64,000 bases of DNA, taken from positions 682,001 through 746,000 of the forward strand of contig JAPTHN010000075.1 in assembly GCA_026936325.1 (NCBI GenBank), read 5' to 3'. The notes below the pieces were generated by a model. The model worked only from the letters and a program-made list of their open reading frames with translations, made no database searches and was not told the DNA's origin. Made by a program: the position numbers and the translations under genes. Shown in pieces: positions 34,508-62,110 of the stretch. How positions within the stretch are numbered: position 1 is the stretch's first letter; the number at the start of each line of letters is the position of its first letter. The stretch is from Platynereis dumerilii. Lineage: Eukaryota; Annelida; Polychaeta; Phyllodocida; Nereididae.

Positions 34508-36608
34508 TTTACCATGTTTTACAGGCTCCTCCTTTGATAGCAGGTGCAATGGGGCAGATATTCGATTTCTGGGACTGGCAGGATGCCATAATGCTATCCA
34601 GGCAGTGCCATGTAACTGATGGCCCATGAATTGCAACTTGCTATGCCCCTTCCATATTACTGAGAGTCAGCTGATTCTATAGTCCCTGACCGACTCCCTG
34701 TACATGCTAGATCATTTTGAAGTTACAGGAGAAGCAGTTGTTTCTTTGTGGCACAGTCAATTCGTCATTTTTAAATCAATTGGCCTCATGCAGGGATTGC
34801 AGGGTAGTTGATATTTTCTAAATATTGCTAAACCTTTTAAAATGTATGGATTTAAATCAAATTAATCAATTGACCAATTGAAATTGTAAATCAATCCAAT
34901 CTAATCAAATAAATCAATTTGAATTTCAACATTGTTAAAATTGAACTTAAATTTAATAAAGCATGATTACATTTTTATTTTACATTGTTTTAGTGCATTA
35001 AAACATGACCAAAACTGAACAACCTAGGCATTGTGCTTTAGATCTCTTTGCTACTGAGGAGAAATTTAATGTTAAACCATTCATTATCTGTCAACAGTCA
35101 ACTAATTTTTAACTTTCAATGGCAGCACTTCATTTTGCAAAATGTGAAACTGTTCCAAGTTGGTGGACTGCAAGATTGCTTAAAATCCAAATTGGCTAAT
35201 TGGGGCTATTCACTTTGAAATTAAGAATACAGGGTTCTCCCCAGAAATGCAAAGCACTATATTCTATGGCTTCTTACCTGCTTAGGCCCCACAATATCCT
35301 GCTAATGACAGACCCAATTATGTAACAAAGCCATTTATAATGCTAAGCAATTAAAAGCTATTCACACAATAGATCTGTGGTATAGTTAAGGGCTTCCAAG
35401 TAGACTTAAGTAGTTAGGGTACCTATAGAATTGACACAAACAATACTTAAGTAAACAAACTAATTACAGGGTGGTATTGTACCATCATTGTTGCCTAGAG
35501 GGGGTGGCAGCACTGGCAGGGGGTTAATATAGGAGCTTCAGGGCATTATAAAAAGATGACACCTCATGCCAAGCCTTCATGTTAATTGCTTTTATCATAG
35601 AAGCTTCAGAAAAGAAGGACACTGTACATGCTGTAAATTAATTGTCCTATGTTGAAAGGAACTGCTTACTAATACTTTTTATGTTATTCATTCAAACTTA
35701 CTTATTATTGCAAACTTGCATAGCATCAAGAAGCAAACAGTGATTTTAAGAATTAAAAATATGTTTGCCTTGTCCATAAAAAATAACATTTCTCATTTAG
35801 ACTCCTGCAACCAAGAAGTAGGCCTATACTGTCTGGAATATGCCAAGACCAAAATAAACATTAAGACACAAACCTCTCCTGTTTTGAACACTTGAAACTA
35901 ATTTGGAGAAGGTGATTATCCAAATAAATCAATCATAAGTGGATTAAAGAAAGCGGGGAAATCCACAGCTTTTCCCATCTTTTCGATGTTTTTTTTTTTG
36001 GGGGGGGGGGGGGTTTGCTCAGCTGGCAAGTCTATACCAGCTGATTTTTGCCATTAAATTTTCCAACTTCAACTTCAAGGTTAGTCAGGGACAAATAAAT
36101 TTAACTGTTTGGTGAATCAAGGGTGCTTTTCATAGTTTTTTTACTGTTGTGACTGTTCCATATGTTTTCAACAGATGACAAGCCAGATTACTGGAGAACC
36201 AATGAATGAAAATGTGTACACGCATGCTGGCTGGCAACTGTCAAACTTGAGGGGGCATCTCAAAAGTTAGCAAGCTGCAAAAAGGGATTAAGAATAGCTG
36301 TTTAGACACGTGGAGTTTCCAGCTGACATATTGATACTGAACCTGCATTTATTGCAATCTTGACATGACAACCTCGTACAATTCCAAACACGAAAATAAG
36401 ATTGTCCTCTAATTTCATTCAACAAAGCTAACGTCATACTGCCATAATTTTGAGCGGTTCCAATGAAACACAAAAACATGTAAAAATGCCTGACATTTCC
36501 ATTGACTGTTCAACCCGTTTTGAGTGACCCACATTTATTAACATCATCACAGACAATGCCTGCAATACAGACGATTAAATGCACACCATAATTGCGACTG
36601 ATACTTAC

Positions 36609-36720
36609 CGAAGTCCTGCAATTTGCAAACTTCGGCAATGGAACCTGCTGCTGAGAGATCGTTCTGGCAGACACCAAAATGGCAATATGGCTACCAAGCC
36701 AGCTCAGCGACCAATCAGAG
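36609..36720 (-). other. NNT: Probable untranslated first exon of NNT
   Basis: A perfect donor (CTTCG followed by gtaagtat) on the minus strand ends at 36609. It lies upstream of exon 2, which needs a leader exon because it begins with a good acceptor and not with a promoter. No ATG occurs on the minus strand from about 36720 to the donor, nor in exon 2 before the start codon, so the joined leader is free of upstream ATGs. The 5' limit is not known; the given end is only the CCAAT box. Removing intron 1 (36608-32070) joins it to exon 2. Confidence 0.55.
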
Positions 36721-37101
36721 AGAAGGTTGCTTATTTTTAGGTGACCTATTTAGATGACCTAAATTCGGCAAACCGCATAAGGAGCATTCTGATTGGTTAT
36801 GACGTTGGTGTTGACCTAGTAAGAACCAATTAGCAATGAGCGAAGTAGACCCTCCCATGAGGGGTGGAACAGGTTGCACCCAAGTTGTCACGGACTGTGC
36901 TTCTTGTCTGATAACAAAAGATAACACATCAAATGTAACCCTAGTAACTGATTAAACAATCAGTGAAGCGTAGCTGGTGGCTTTGTTTGGCATCAAAAGG
37001 CGGCAAACGTAACTTATTTGCATACGTGTCTGCCCTGCGTCCCCCATTGGAATTCCCTCATAAATACGTCTGGGACAGTCTTACCGTTTGTGACTGGGAA
37101 A
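36661..37101. promoter_or_regulatory. Divergent promoter between NNT and IDH2
   Basis: The interval lies between the NNT leader donor and the IDH2 start codon. Motifs seen: CCAATCAG at 36711 (plus); its inverted form CTGATTGG ending at 36796; CCAAT at 36826; TGACCT at 36742, 36755 and 36812 (nuclear-receptor half-sites, all in one direction); TTATTTTTAG at 36731-36740, which fits the MEF2 consensus YTAWWWWTAR; TGACGT at 36800 (CRE-like); ATTTGCAT at 37016-37023 (octamer). AAAATGGC near 36677 resembles a YY1 site. No TATA box stands out. Opposed CCAAT boxes are common in bidirectional vertebrate promoters. Actual start sites and factor binding are inferred. Confidence 0.6.
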
Positions 37102-53408
<16,307 letters not shown>

Positions 53409-54385
53409 ACAATTTAACGACTCCTTCGCTTTCATCACATCATATCATCTCATTGTGTAAAGTAGGATAAGACGACGCAGGTTTTAAAGTTTACAATTGT
53501 TTACACTAACCAGATTTTAACTGGTTCAAGTGTGGTACTAATATGCACTCTGCCTTTAGATGTGTATGTCCATGATAGGAAGTCCCAGTATATCAATATA
53601 TATGTCTCACCATAGGAATTACGTCTCTTTTATAAGAAGTTACGCCTCTTTTATAAGAAGTTACAACTCTGTAAGAAGTTACGACTCTTTTATACAGAGT
53701 AACGGCTCTTTATAAGGAGTTAAGACTCTTTTTACGAAGTTACGACTCCTTATAAGAAGTTGTGGCTCTTTATGGGAAATCTACCTTGGAACTCTTTAGA
53801 GAGCGAAATATTCACTTGAAAAGTGAAGTTATAAATGATTTAACATATATGACTGCTATAAATGAATCTGTACAACAATTGTAAGTTTATATTGATGTCA
53901 TAGCTACTAAGTACAAGTATGGAGTCTCAGATATTAGAAAACTGCGTATGAAAGTGTAAAATCCTTGATCTTGAGAACAGCAATTTGTGATTGTAATTGG
54001 TCTAAAACTCATCTACACTGTACTTGTCAATTGTAATGGTCTTTGTAATTGTAAGGAAGCTTTGCAATTGATAATACAGGGTGTTTCATAGTCATTGCGA
54101 TTGTGTCCCATTTGTCATATAAAACAGTTGTATTACGGTTTTGATTTAATCATACAACCAATTTTTTCGATTCGCACTTGTAATTTTAAGCATTTACGAT
54201 GAGGTTATTGCCGATTTCTAATTGCTATTGTCAACACTGAAGCATTTATAGGACGTTTATCAGGGATTGTCAAATGACGTCTCAATGAACTTTGTATTAA
54301 TAGAACACCCCATGGTTAAGCTGTGGTGAATCTCGAGTGTTTTAAGAGTGTATGTCCCGATTAAAGTATTGAAAATGGTGTGAAT
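53409..54385 (+). other. IDH2: IDH2 3' UTR (probable extent)
   Basis: AT-rich noncoding sequence follows the stop codon. No AATAAA was seen before the ATTAAA variant at 54360-54365, which is the likely poly(A) signal. The UTR would be just under 1 kb and contains the tandem hairpin-like array at 53619-53775. The exact cleavage site is inferred. Confidence 0.5.
53619..53775 (+). repeat. Degenerate ~20-bp tandem array in the IDH2 3' UTR
   Basis: About eight units of 18-21 bp with the theme ACGRCTCTTTTATAAGAAGTT. Most units are nearly self-complementary (for example ACTCTTTATAAGGAGT), so the RNA could form a row of short stems. The array lies wholly within the inferred 3' UTR. Confidence 0.75.
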
Positions 54386-54885
54386 GATCAGTTAAACCTG
54401 ACTTATACAGACAGAAAACACAACTTTCCATGTTTAGATACTTATATGCATCAGTTGCTATTTGTTAGGAGATCCTAATCGCAAAAATAAGTAGCTTATA
54501 AGTGGTGTTATTCAGCAAATACATGACCTATTTTAAGAGTATTAACTGAAACTGTGGAAATAACGGACATTTCCGGTGAGAAAGCTGTCAAAATCTCAAT
54601 GCAATGTAAAGTTTACCTAAAAAAAGTTAAAAACCAAAAAAAAATTGTAAAAAGTTTATCAGTTTGAAGTTAAGTGTGGAAGGTATTACAATAGCACCAA
54701 CAATGCAATGATTTGGTTTTAGAATTTATGAACTAGAAATAAGTTAGTTTTTACCACCACACGAAAAAATGTATGTCACTTGTTTCACGTACGCTGGTCT
54801 CTGGCCGGGTTGGAAGAGCAATTTCAAAGAATAAATATTGAAACGTATACATTTAGTGTTCTTTCTTATGTCTTGAAAAGTGGGA

Positions 54886-55078
54886 AAAACTTGTTGGTAG
54901 CACACTGGGCTGCCGGTATGTGGGTCCCAGATTCGAAACCAGTTCTGCTGGGTCCCTTGGATCAATGTTGGACAGCAGTTTCAATCGTCCTTCGCCTCAT
55001 TGCTGTCTGGTGCTCCTATCCTAAATGGCCTTCCAAACGCATAAATACAGGAAGTAGCGCCACTGTCATCCATCCGAG
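54886..55078 (+). repeat. SINE copy downstream of IDH2
   Basis: Plus orientation: GTTGGTAGCACACTGGGCTG, AGATTCGAAACCAGTTCTGC, TAAATACAGGAAGTAGCGCC, tail CATCCATCC. Moderately diverged. Confidence 0.85.
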
Positions 55079-56196
55079 ATTATCCATTGGCCTGTAGGTA
55101 AAAATTTCCAGCATAAAGCTTGGAGTTTCAAGCTTACAGTGATAAACTTTTTATAAAGGCTGGATAATTCTTTCTGCAAGGTGGCCTAATAGGTTAAGGC
55201 ACCAGTTATTATTGACTCCCTTGTTTGGCAAATTATTTCATGTAAGACCCATTCATGATTACGTTAAAAACTGGATTAAAGGCTTCCTTGTGTTTACAAC
55301 AGTTTTAATTACCGCACACTTTTGGTCATGAGGCAGTGACGATACAATTGGGTGCATTCACTCGCTGTGATCGTTATATCTGCTGCGCTGTGTGATGTTT
55401 CGCTATCCCTGAACCTACTTGTGTATATACATACGAAAAATGCCACGTAGCAAGCTGGAAAAGTGACCCCAGAAGTAAACTAAAACTGCTGTTGGAGCCT
55501 GGGAGTCGACATCCGCCATTAAATGAACACTGGATTTTCAGAAATAGGAATTCCTAATGTGAAAACACGAAGTCGATCTCTGAATTTGAATTTATGCGAA
55601 AAAATTAAGAACTACATATAGATCTGCAATTTATTATCTCAACAAGATACAATTCAAGCACACAATAATAAGGCTCAGGCAGGATCATGTCAGAACTTCA
55701 CATTTTGGTATCAGAAGTTTTAAAGTGGCATCCGTGCATCCTTATAGAGTCGCAGTCCTCTCCTAAGCAATCGCTGACCCTAACTGGACATGCACCAAGG
55801 AAACTGAAGTGTGGAAATGACCATTATTGACCAAATCATACTCGTCTGAGTCCAGTTCTTAGAGAGTAGACTCGAGACCCATGACTTCTTGCACCGAGAA
55901 ATTCATTCTTCTGATATGAGACACACATTCATGTGTATTTATCGCAGTTCATGAAGAAAACCAAATTCACTTCACTATGGGATGGCGAGGAATCAAAATT
56001 CCCGGTTTACCCTTCTGAACATCTTTGGAGCAGCTCTGGAAAGAAAAGAGAATGAAACTTGCAAAATGGGATATAAATGTTGCAAAAATGATAAACTGCA
56101 TGCAGACGTACAGTGTTGCCTGTAAGTAGGTAAGTGAAACGCATGATATTGTGCCATTGCATCAATGCTAAACATCCACCAAACTGCTTGTGGAAG

Positions 56197-56542
56197 CCCC
56201 GGGGGGGGGGGTACTTACTATGAAAAGGTGTATATAGAGGCGCCGCTGGATGGTAATGGTTTTTTGGCTTTTTTGGATTAAAATGGTTTTGGTTTTTTGG
56301 CAATTCAGATTAATTTGGTCCCTGGTTTTTCCACCCCTACGTATTTGGTATCGATAGAATCGGCTTGAAAAGACAATTCCAATGGTATCAGAATCATAAA
56401 GATTAAAATGGTTGCCAAAATTTTTTCTCAAGGATTAAAATGGTTTGTGGTTTTGGCGTTGGTTCCGGATTAAAATGGTTCCGGTTTTCAGAATTGCCGT
56501 GGCGCATCCGTATATAAAAGTCCGCGAAGTACCCCCCCGGGG
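56197..56542. mobile_element. MITE with CCCCGGGGGGG ends
   Basis: CCCCGGGGGGGGGGTACTTA at the left and GAAGTACCCCCCCGGGG at the right are inverted. The interior repeats ATTAAAATGGTT several times. It is bracketed by a further inverted repeat (about 56098-56145 and 56655-56703, TGCCTGTAAGTA...GTGAAACGC), which suggests nesting. Confidence 0.75.
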
Positions 56543-56823
56543 CACGGAGTCCCCAAGTGTTGACGTCACGTTGTTGTTATAGTAAATATACTATACTATA
56601 CACACACAGCAGTAAGTACAATTGGAGGCTTCGTGCCCCGGGGTGGAAGCATGAATTCTCATCACGCGTTTCACATACTTACAGGCAGCACTGTAGGCCT
56701 GTTTATCACTGCACTGTACAGTGCATGGGGAAAATAAGTATAAAACCCTCTGGCGTATTTCCAATTTAAACACTTTCGCTCCATAAATCTGACACCTCAA
56801 AGGTAGATCAAATTGTTCAAGAC

Positions 56824-56983
56824 CAGTGGCGGATCCAGACAGGGTCATCTAGGGGGGGCCCGGGCATGTTTCGGCATTCGCGGGCCCGCATTGTTGCGTA
56901 TTTTCTTCAAAATACTATTATTAATCTCAGGGCTCCAGGGGGGGGCCCGGGCCCCCTAGCCCCCCCCCCCTGTATCTGCACTG
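56824..56983. mobile_element. hAT-like MITE with GGGCCCGGGC core, copy 1
   Basis: CAGTGGCGGATCCAG at the left and TGTATCTGCACTG at the right. The core GGGGGGGCCCGGGCATGTTT with TTTCGGCATTCGCGGGCCCG matches 57423-57595. No exact duplication was seen. Confidence 0.75.
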
Positions 56984-57124
56984 AAGACTCAGCCAAGGAA
57001 GGTGTGGGCAGTAGGGATTTACAACCTGTATTTATGCTCAGAATAGTTTTTATATTACATGCAGGAAGGGCTATGACAACGAAGCATGGCGTACGCTTGG
57101 TACAGGATGAAAAGTCAAACATTG

Positions 57125-57215
57125 GTGCTCGCATGGGGAATCGAACCCGGGTCCCAGATGTTGCAATGTTATTACTGAGCAGGTCCTGTTCTAGCCCAAC
57201 TAGAGCTCCTTGGAG
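57125..57215 (-). repeat. tRNA-like sequence, minus strand
   Basis: The complement has GACCCGGGTTCGATTCCCCA (B box) preceded by CTAGTTGGGCTAGAACAGGA. A paired acceptor stem is not evident, so this looks like a SINE head and not a tRNA gene. Confidence 0.4.
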
Positions 57216-57422
57216 GTATTGAAGAATGTACGGAACTGAAACGGATCTCCTTGGCCTATATCAGGATAGAGCATGATCGAGTTTAAGGGCTGCTAACTGC
57301 ATGGTTAAAATAGAAAATAAGTCCCGGGGAGGGCATGGGATCAGGAATATGTGTTTAACATTGCTCGAGCTAAAGCCTTTTATTGTATAAACTAGTATCT
57401 ATCCTCTGCCGTTGTTATAAAC

Positions 57423-57595
57423 CAGTGACAGGGTAGTCTAAGGGGGCCCGAGCGACGTTTCGGCATTTATGGGCGTCATTTCGGCATTCACGGGCTCGTG
57501 TTGCTCCATATTTTCTTCTAAATTTATGTTAATTCCATCTCATGCAGTGGTCTAGGGGGGCCCGGGCCCCCTAGGCCCCCCGGGATCTGTCACTG
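57423..57595. mobile_element. hAT-like MITE with GGGCCCGGGC core, copy 2
   Basis: CAGTGACAGGGTAG and GGGATCTGTCACTG ends. Flanks TAAAC and TAAATC may be a decayed duplication. The interior is shared with 56824-56983. Confidence 0.75.
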
Positions 57596-57929
57596 TAAAT
57601 CACAAATTCGGATGTAAATCACAAATTCGGATATTCCCCTCTCCTTGGGTAAATAATCTGTAAAAAATTAGGCATGAATGCAATCAAGTCATGGAACCTG
57701 AGTGACTATATAAGTATATGGGTGTTCTCCATTGACCTATCTGGCAGGAGGGTGTTCTCCATTGACCTATCTGGCCGGAAGAATTGGCAATGCATCATGT
57801 AGGCCCATCAAGTGGCTAGAAGCAAACATGACTTTTCGCAGAAAAGATAGGAAAGTGGGCGGATCAGGAAGTGACTCGATTCTACACACCATTAGGGTCC
57901 ATTATCTAAATGTGTGTGCTATATATGAT

Positions 57930-58085
57930 CAGTGGCGTATTTAGGAGGGGGGCATTGGGCCATGTCCCATCCCTCAGGCCAAAAATTAACGTGGAAGAGA
58001 TAGGAAAAGCCGCGCACGCGGAGCGCCCCGTATTGATCCCATTCAGTGCCCCCCCCCACTCTGGCCATTTCTAGATACACCCCTG
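57930..58085. mobile_element. Small hAT MITE (156 bp), copy 2
   Basis: CAGTGGCGTATTTAGG at the left and TAGATACACCCCTG at the right are imperfect inverted ends, flanked by an exact 8-bp duplication TATATGAT (57922-57929 and 58086-58093). Same family as 26775-26926. Confidence 0.92.
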
Positions 58086-58137
58086 TATATGATGTGCCAC
58101 TATCATATTATTACAAATATATCTCCATGAATGTAAA

Positions 58138-58240
58138 TTAGGGCAGACCTAATTGATCTTTAGCCTCATAATTGATATTTATATCGCCTCAGATCTGCTT
58201 GAGGCGCTTTTTCTCAGTTCGAAAAGGACAAAAAAAAACT
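58138..58240. mobile_element. MITE-like repeat, copy 3 (partial)
   Basis: CTAATTGATCTTTAGCCTCA and CTTGAGGCGCTTTTTCTCAG match the left part of 51100-51300. Confidence 0.55.
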
Positions 58241-58299
58241 GTTATCTCAATTTAGTATTATGTCAATTAAACAAAAATTCAGGGTGGTGAAGGAAGATA

Positions 58300-58336
58300 A
58301 AAAAGGCAGTCCAACACACAAGTCCAGGTGATCCGC
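58300..58336 (-). repeat. Short SINE middle fragment
   Basis: AGTCCAACACACAAGTCCAG matches the body in minus orientation. Very short, and could be coincidental. Confidence 0.35.
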
Positions 58337-58342
58337 ACCCTT

Positions 58343-58645
58343 TCATAAACTCAGTACCCTCAGCTACCCTCAGACTACCCCTTTTCACCTCCACCACCCT
58401 GAGACACCCTCCCGTAAGCTTGTCTGCCCTTGCCTACCCTCAACTAACCTCATGTACCATGACCTAGCCTCATATTCCCCCAACTAACTTCAGCTACCCT
58501 CAACTACCCCTGGCTCCCCTCGGTTTCCCCCACAGGTCTATCCTCAGTTTCCCCCACCTCTCCTCGGTTTCCCTCACTTATCCTTGGTTTCCCTCGCTTA
58601 CCCTTGGCTTCCCTCAACTACAGCTTCCCTCAATTACCCCGTCAT
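58343..58645. repeat. CCCTC-rich polypyrimidine minisatellite
   Basis: Degenerate short units such as TACCCTCAGC, TACCCTCAAC and CCCCTCGGTTTCCCC fill about 300 bp, so one strand is almost purine-free. Confidence 0.85.
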
Positions 58646-58654
58646 AAAACCCGA

Positions 58655-58760
58655 TTAGGGGAGAGCGGGGCACGTTGGACCTCGGGGCACGTTGGACCAT
58701 TGCCAATATTTTTTTAATATGTAAATGGCACTGCCATGAAGTTCGCGCAGCACTTCAAAG
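58655..58760. mobile_element. End fragment of the GGGGCACGTTGGAC element
   Basis: GGGGAGAGCGGGGCACGTTG and CTCGGGGCACGTTGGACCAT match the complement of the right end of 24551-25492. Confidence 0.75.
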
Positions 58761-58871
58761 TTTTAGGACCCACAGTGTTACCATGAGTTTCACTTTTATT
58801 TCATATCCCAAGTATAGAGGCAGTTATTAGGAAGACAAATAAATGTAGAATAATAAAGAGATAAAATATAT

Positions 58872-58872
58872 A

Positions 58873-58933
<61 letters not shown>

Positions 58934-58935
58934 AA
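58872..58935. repeat. (GATA)n microsatellite
   Basis: About 16 GATA units. Confidence 0.95.
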
Positions 58936-59229
58936 TATTAAATAGATAAATAGGCCTAATAGATTGATCAATAATAATCTCAATGGTAAAAGGCAGACAA
59001 TACTGAAAGCTGCCAAATTTAAGTCTAGGTTAGATTGTTGACATTACATAATAGCGTAATAGAAATAAAAAACAATAACATGATTTGCATGTAGATCAAT
59101 TGCTCACTGTTACATAATTATCAGTTTATAATGATTATGTCTTTTTAATTTTGTTATGTTTTCTTGTCTGTTTTGAAATTAAATGAATCACTTGTAGTAG
59201 GGGGGCTTAGCCTCAATATTGGGTGGAAT

Positions 59230-60160
59230 CGTTCACTTTATTACGATTTTATGAGGTTTTGGTTGTGGGTAGCCATGACCAAGACCTTTCAAAATCCACC
59301 GACCGCCAAGCGGATTTCACCCCCTGGTGGCCGTATTTGGCAAATCCAATATGGCCGCCATCAGATATCGGCGATATCCTAACTTTTCAACCGGGCATCG
59401 TAAATACACAAGTGATACCTCTAGTTTGGGGTTTTTCTGACTGAGGAATTCATTTTTGGCATCAATTTGGTGATTTGAGCAATCCTGGTGGCCATATTGC
59501 GCAAAATAAAGATGGCCGCCCTAAAATTGACAGATTAACGTAACTTCGTTACTAAGCGTCATATATTCTCATATGATACCTCTATTTTGGGGTTATCATG
59601 GGCAAGGAATTCATTTTTTGCATTCTTTCTTTGATTAGACTATACCCTGATGGTCATATGGGATTTCAGTAACATATTTAAGTCAGTGAAATGATGCCAA
59701 TGGGCATTAAATCATTTCGCTCAATCTACTGGAAGAAACAATGTCAGATAACTAAGTATATAACTTGGATCAGAGAAAGCTCATATGAAAAGTAAAACCT
59801 CCTACAATATGCTTAAATCACCAAATGTTGCCACATTGTCATTTATTAATTTCTTTATAATTGTTTTATAACATTACCAATTGTTTGGTCCAAATGAAGG
59901 TCTTGTCAATTAAGAAAATTGTTTAATTGAGTTCAGTTACAAGCAATTAAATACAGCTCACTTGCTAAGAACTATCATGGCTGATTGATATCAAATCAAG
60001 AATGGTGGTCGTTACTAAGCATCACAGATTCTCATTAGATACCTTCTTTTTGGGGTTCTAATGGGCAAGGAATAAATTCTTTATATTTTTTCTTTGATCG
60101 GAGCACCCCTGGTGGCCCTATTGGATTCTGAAAATATGTTTTTGAGTCAATGGAAACTAT
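59230..60160. repeat. Degenerate tandem array with TGGCCGCC motifs
   Basis: Units share GATACCTCTATTTTGGGGTT, GGGCAAGGAATTCATTTTT and CCTGGTGGCCATAT. They recur near 59270, 59400, 59530 and 60000 with decay and an insertion between the last two. The AATATGGCCGCC and AAGATGGCCGCC motifs recall the array at 8361-8960. Confidence 0.7.
59727..59810 (+). repeat. Left arm of an inverted repeat reaching the window end
   Basis: CTACTGGAAGAAACAATGTC through AGTAAAACCTCCTACAAT recurs in reverse complement at 63930-64000, nearly identical except for a short insertion. The inner borders are 59810 and 63930; the outer extent of the right arm is outside the window. Confidence 0.85.
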
Positions 60161-61973
60161 TCATGATTTTGCACATGTATTTTGTGGGATTGAATTATGT
60201 ATTGTAGACGTCAAAAATTGCATTGAGATTTTTGAACTGAGACCCTTTTTTATGGCTCTTTATCTTGAGATGTTATTTGTCATTCAATTTGCATTGCAAG
60301 ATCGCTCAATTAATAGGGACAATAGGGCACACTCCTCACTTTTTAGCTATTTGACTTCTTTCTGCTCAAAGAACAGCTTCCTTGGTCTTCATGCAATGGA
60401 GGGACCATGCAACGTCAATAAATATCAGACATATTCGTTTTAGCACACAACCTTATCCACTTGAACACCCAGATATTCATAATTTACAGCCGACTCTCAC
60501 TGCAGCTGTATAGGCACCACATGGATTCCAACCTTCTTTAAACTGATGATTGAAGAAATCAATATACCATCAAATAATGCCCCATGCAGTAGGACATTAT
60601 ATGCAGTGGACGTCGTCCATTTGCAATTGTGTATTTCACTGATAAAAAATAAATAGTGACTGGCATTCTCCTCTCTGAAAGAAAAATTCAATCCATGCAG
60701 ACTAGCACCCCTTTCCAAACAGAGTGATAACTTGGATTAGGTTGTATTCTGGAGCCCAAAATGTGCGGTTTCCATTGATATAGCATTGGTGCATCCTAGC
60801 GCCTTGCTCCCAGACTTGCAACAGTGGCTCAATTTCACTTGTTGTCAGATGTGATATGCAATACAGCAGAACAATAAACTAATGTAGGCCTACAGACTTC
60901 ATACTGTATTCATAATTGCTGGGGTTTGCGGTAGGGTGTTATTGAAATAGGTGCTTGTGTGGACAAGATTAGGGCAAGATATCCAATTGATATATAACAG
61001 AAAAGCCTTGATTTCTCTGAAAGGAAGGGAGGTATTTAAGCACCCAGACCTGAATTCTGCTTTGTCCATGAGGCCGATTATGGTGGCTTTCTCACTTCAA
61101 CACGTAAATGATTAGATAAACGTTTATCAATAAATTAATGCTATACTCTTGATAAAGGAGAACATGATTCAGATTTTTTTAATATATTTTGAATTGTCTT
61201 ACAATATGCCATCAGTAATGTTATGCTTGACAGTTGGACAAAAATCACTGAAGTTGAATGAGCAATTTTGAAATTCTCCATCAGCATCAGTCAAAGTGAG
61301 TTGCAGGAAAATATCATCATATGAGCGGCTGGCAATCTGCTTTTTGCACTAGAATAATGTATGTCATTCATCCAACAACTGACAGAAAGAACAACAATAG
61401 AATTACTATTCTGCTGTTTGCATTTTCCAAGAAAATCACAATCATGAACAAGCCAGCCAATCTGCCATTTCCTGACATTGAGATACTTCAGAGATGAGAT
61501 TGGGCCTCTCAGAGGCATGGGCGGACTGGCCTATGTGGCAACTGGCAGCTGCGACGAGCCCACCCACTCATGGGTGCACATGGAAACAAGCAATGGTGCA
61601 AAAAATCTGGTCCCTGGTGGAAAAAATGATTTTTTGGAGCTGGCCTTGTGTGCCACCTTCTGCATAGTAGCAGATAAAAAAACGAATTTGGGTTGCAGGA
61701 CAAGGTTCTGTGGGATTTTTATGCTGGCCTGCATCGGGAATCCACATTTTACTTGTAACCTTGAAAGTCTCTGATTGGCCACTTTGTTAAATGACTGATA
61801 TCAGGCAGAGCAGGAAACGGACACCTGAAGAGAAAATTCCACCTTCTACAGCTGTTCTCAAATGTGCATAATCAGGTTACTCTGTGTGTCCATTGCCTGC
61901 CCTGCTCTTAAATCTTGATTAAAGATTCCATGATGTTATGATCCCCCTTGGTGTGATGATTCTTTTTCACACA

Positions 61974-62110
61974 GTAAAGCCTTGTACCTCAGTGGCTGAG
62001 TGCATTGCATGCTGGCCTTGTAATTTTGAGGTCCAGGGTTCGATTCTGCTGCATGGCAGTACTTGAAAGCTAAATATAGGTACTGTCAGGGAGCCATCGC
62101 CAAGCAAATG
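61974..62110 (+). repeat. tRNA-like short repeat (possible third SINE)
   Basis: TACCTCAGTGGCTGAGTGCA resembles an A box region and GTCCAGGGTTCGATTCTGCT a B box, with tRNA-like spacing. Only one copy is in the window, so family status is inferred. Confidence 0.45.

Larger units (their letters stand above)
32070..36608 (-). other. NNT: NNT intron 1 (4.5 kb): contents
   Basis: Noncoding. Holds a hAT-type element with a SINE inside (32182-32929), a second hAT-type element (33743-34507), a T/G homopolymer run near 35990-36014 and otherwise featureless AT-rich sequence at 34520-36600. The extent depends on the inferred leader exon. Confidence 0.55.

Noticed and set aside
37018-37101. Longer N-terminus for IDH2
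   Set aside because: The frame is open upstream, but it starts at TTG with no ATG. The ATG at 37102 has a good context and gives a proper presequence.
58801-59016. ORF with SIYLSIYL repeats
   Set aside because: It is the (GATA)n microsatellite read on the minus strand.
60150-60443. 97-codon ORF in the intergenic region
   Set aside because: No recognisable motif, no splice or poly(A) context, and it overlaps the repeat-rich stretch.
61478-61782. Overlapping ORFs on both strands
   Set aside because: Compositionally random; the sequence near 61515 (GGGCGGACTGGCC) looks like a repeat end and not a gene start.
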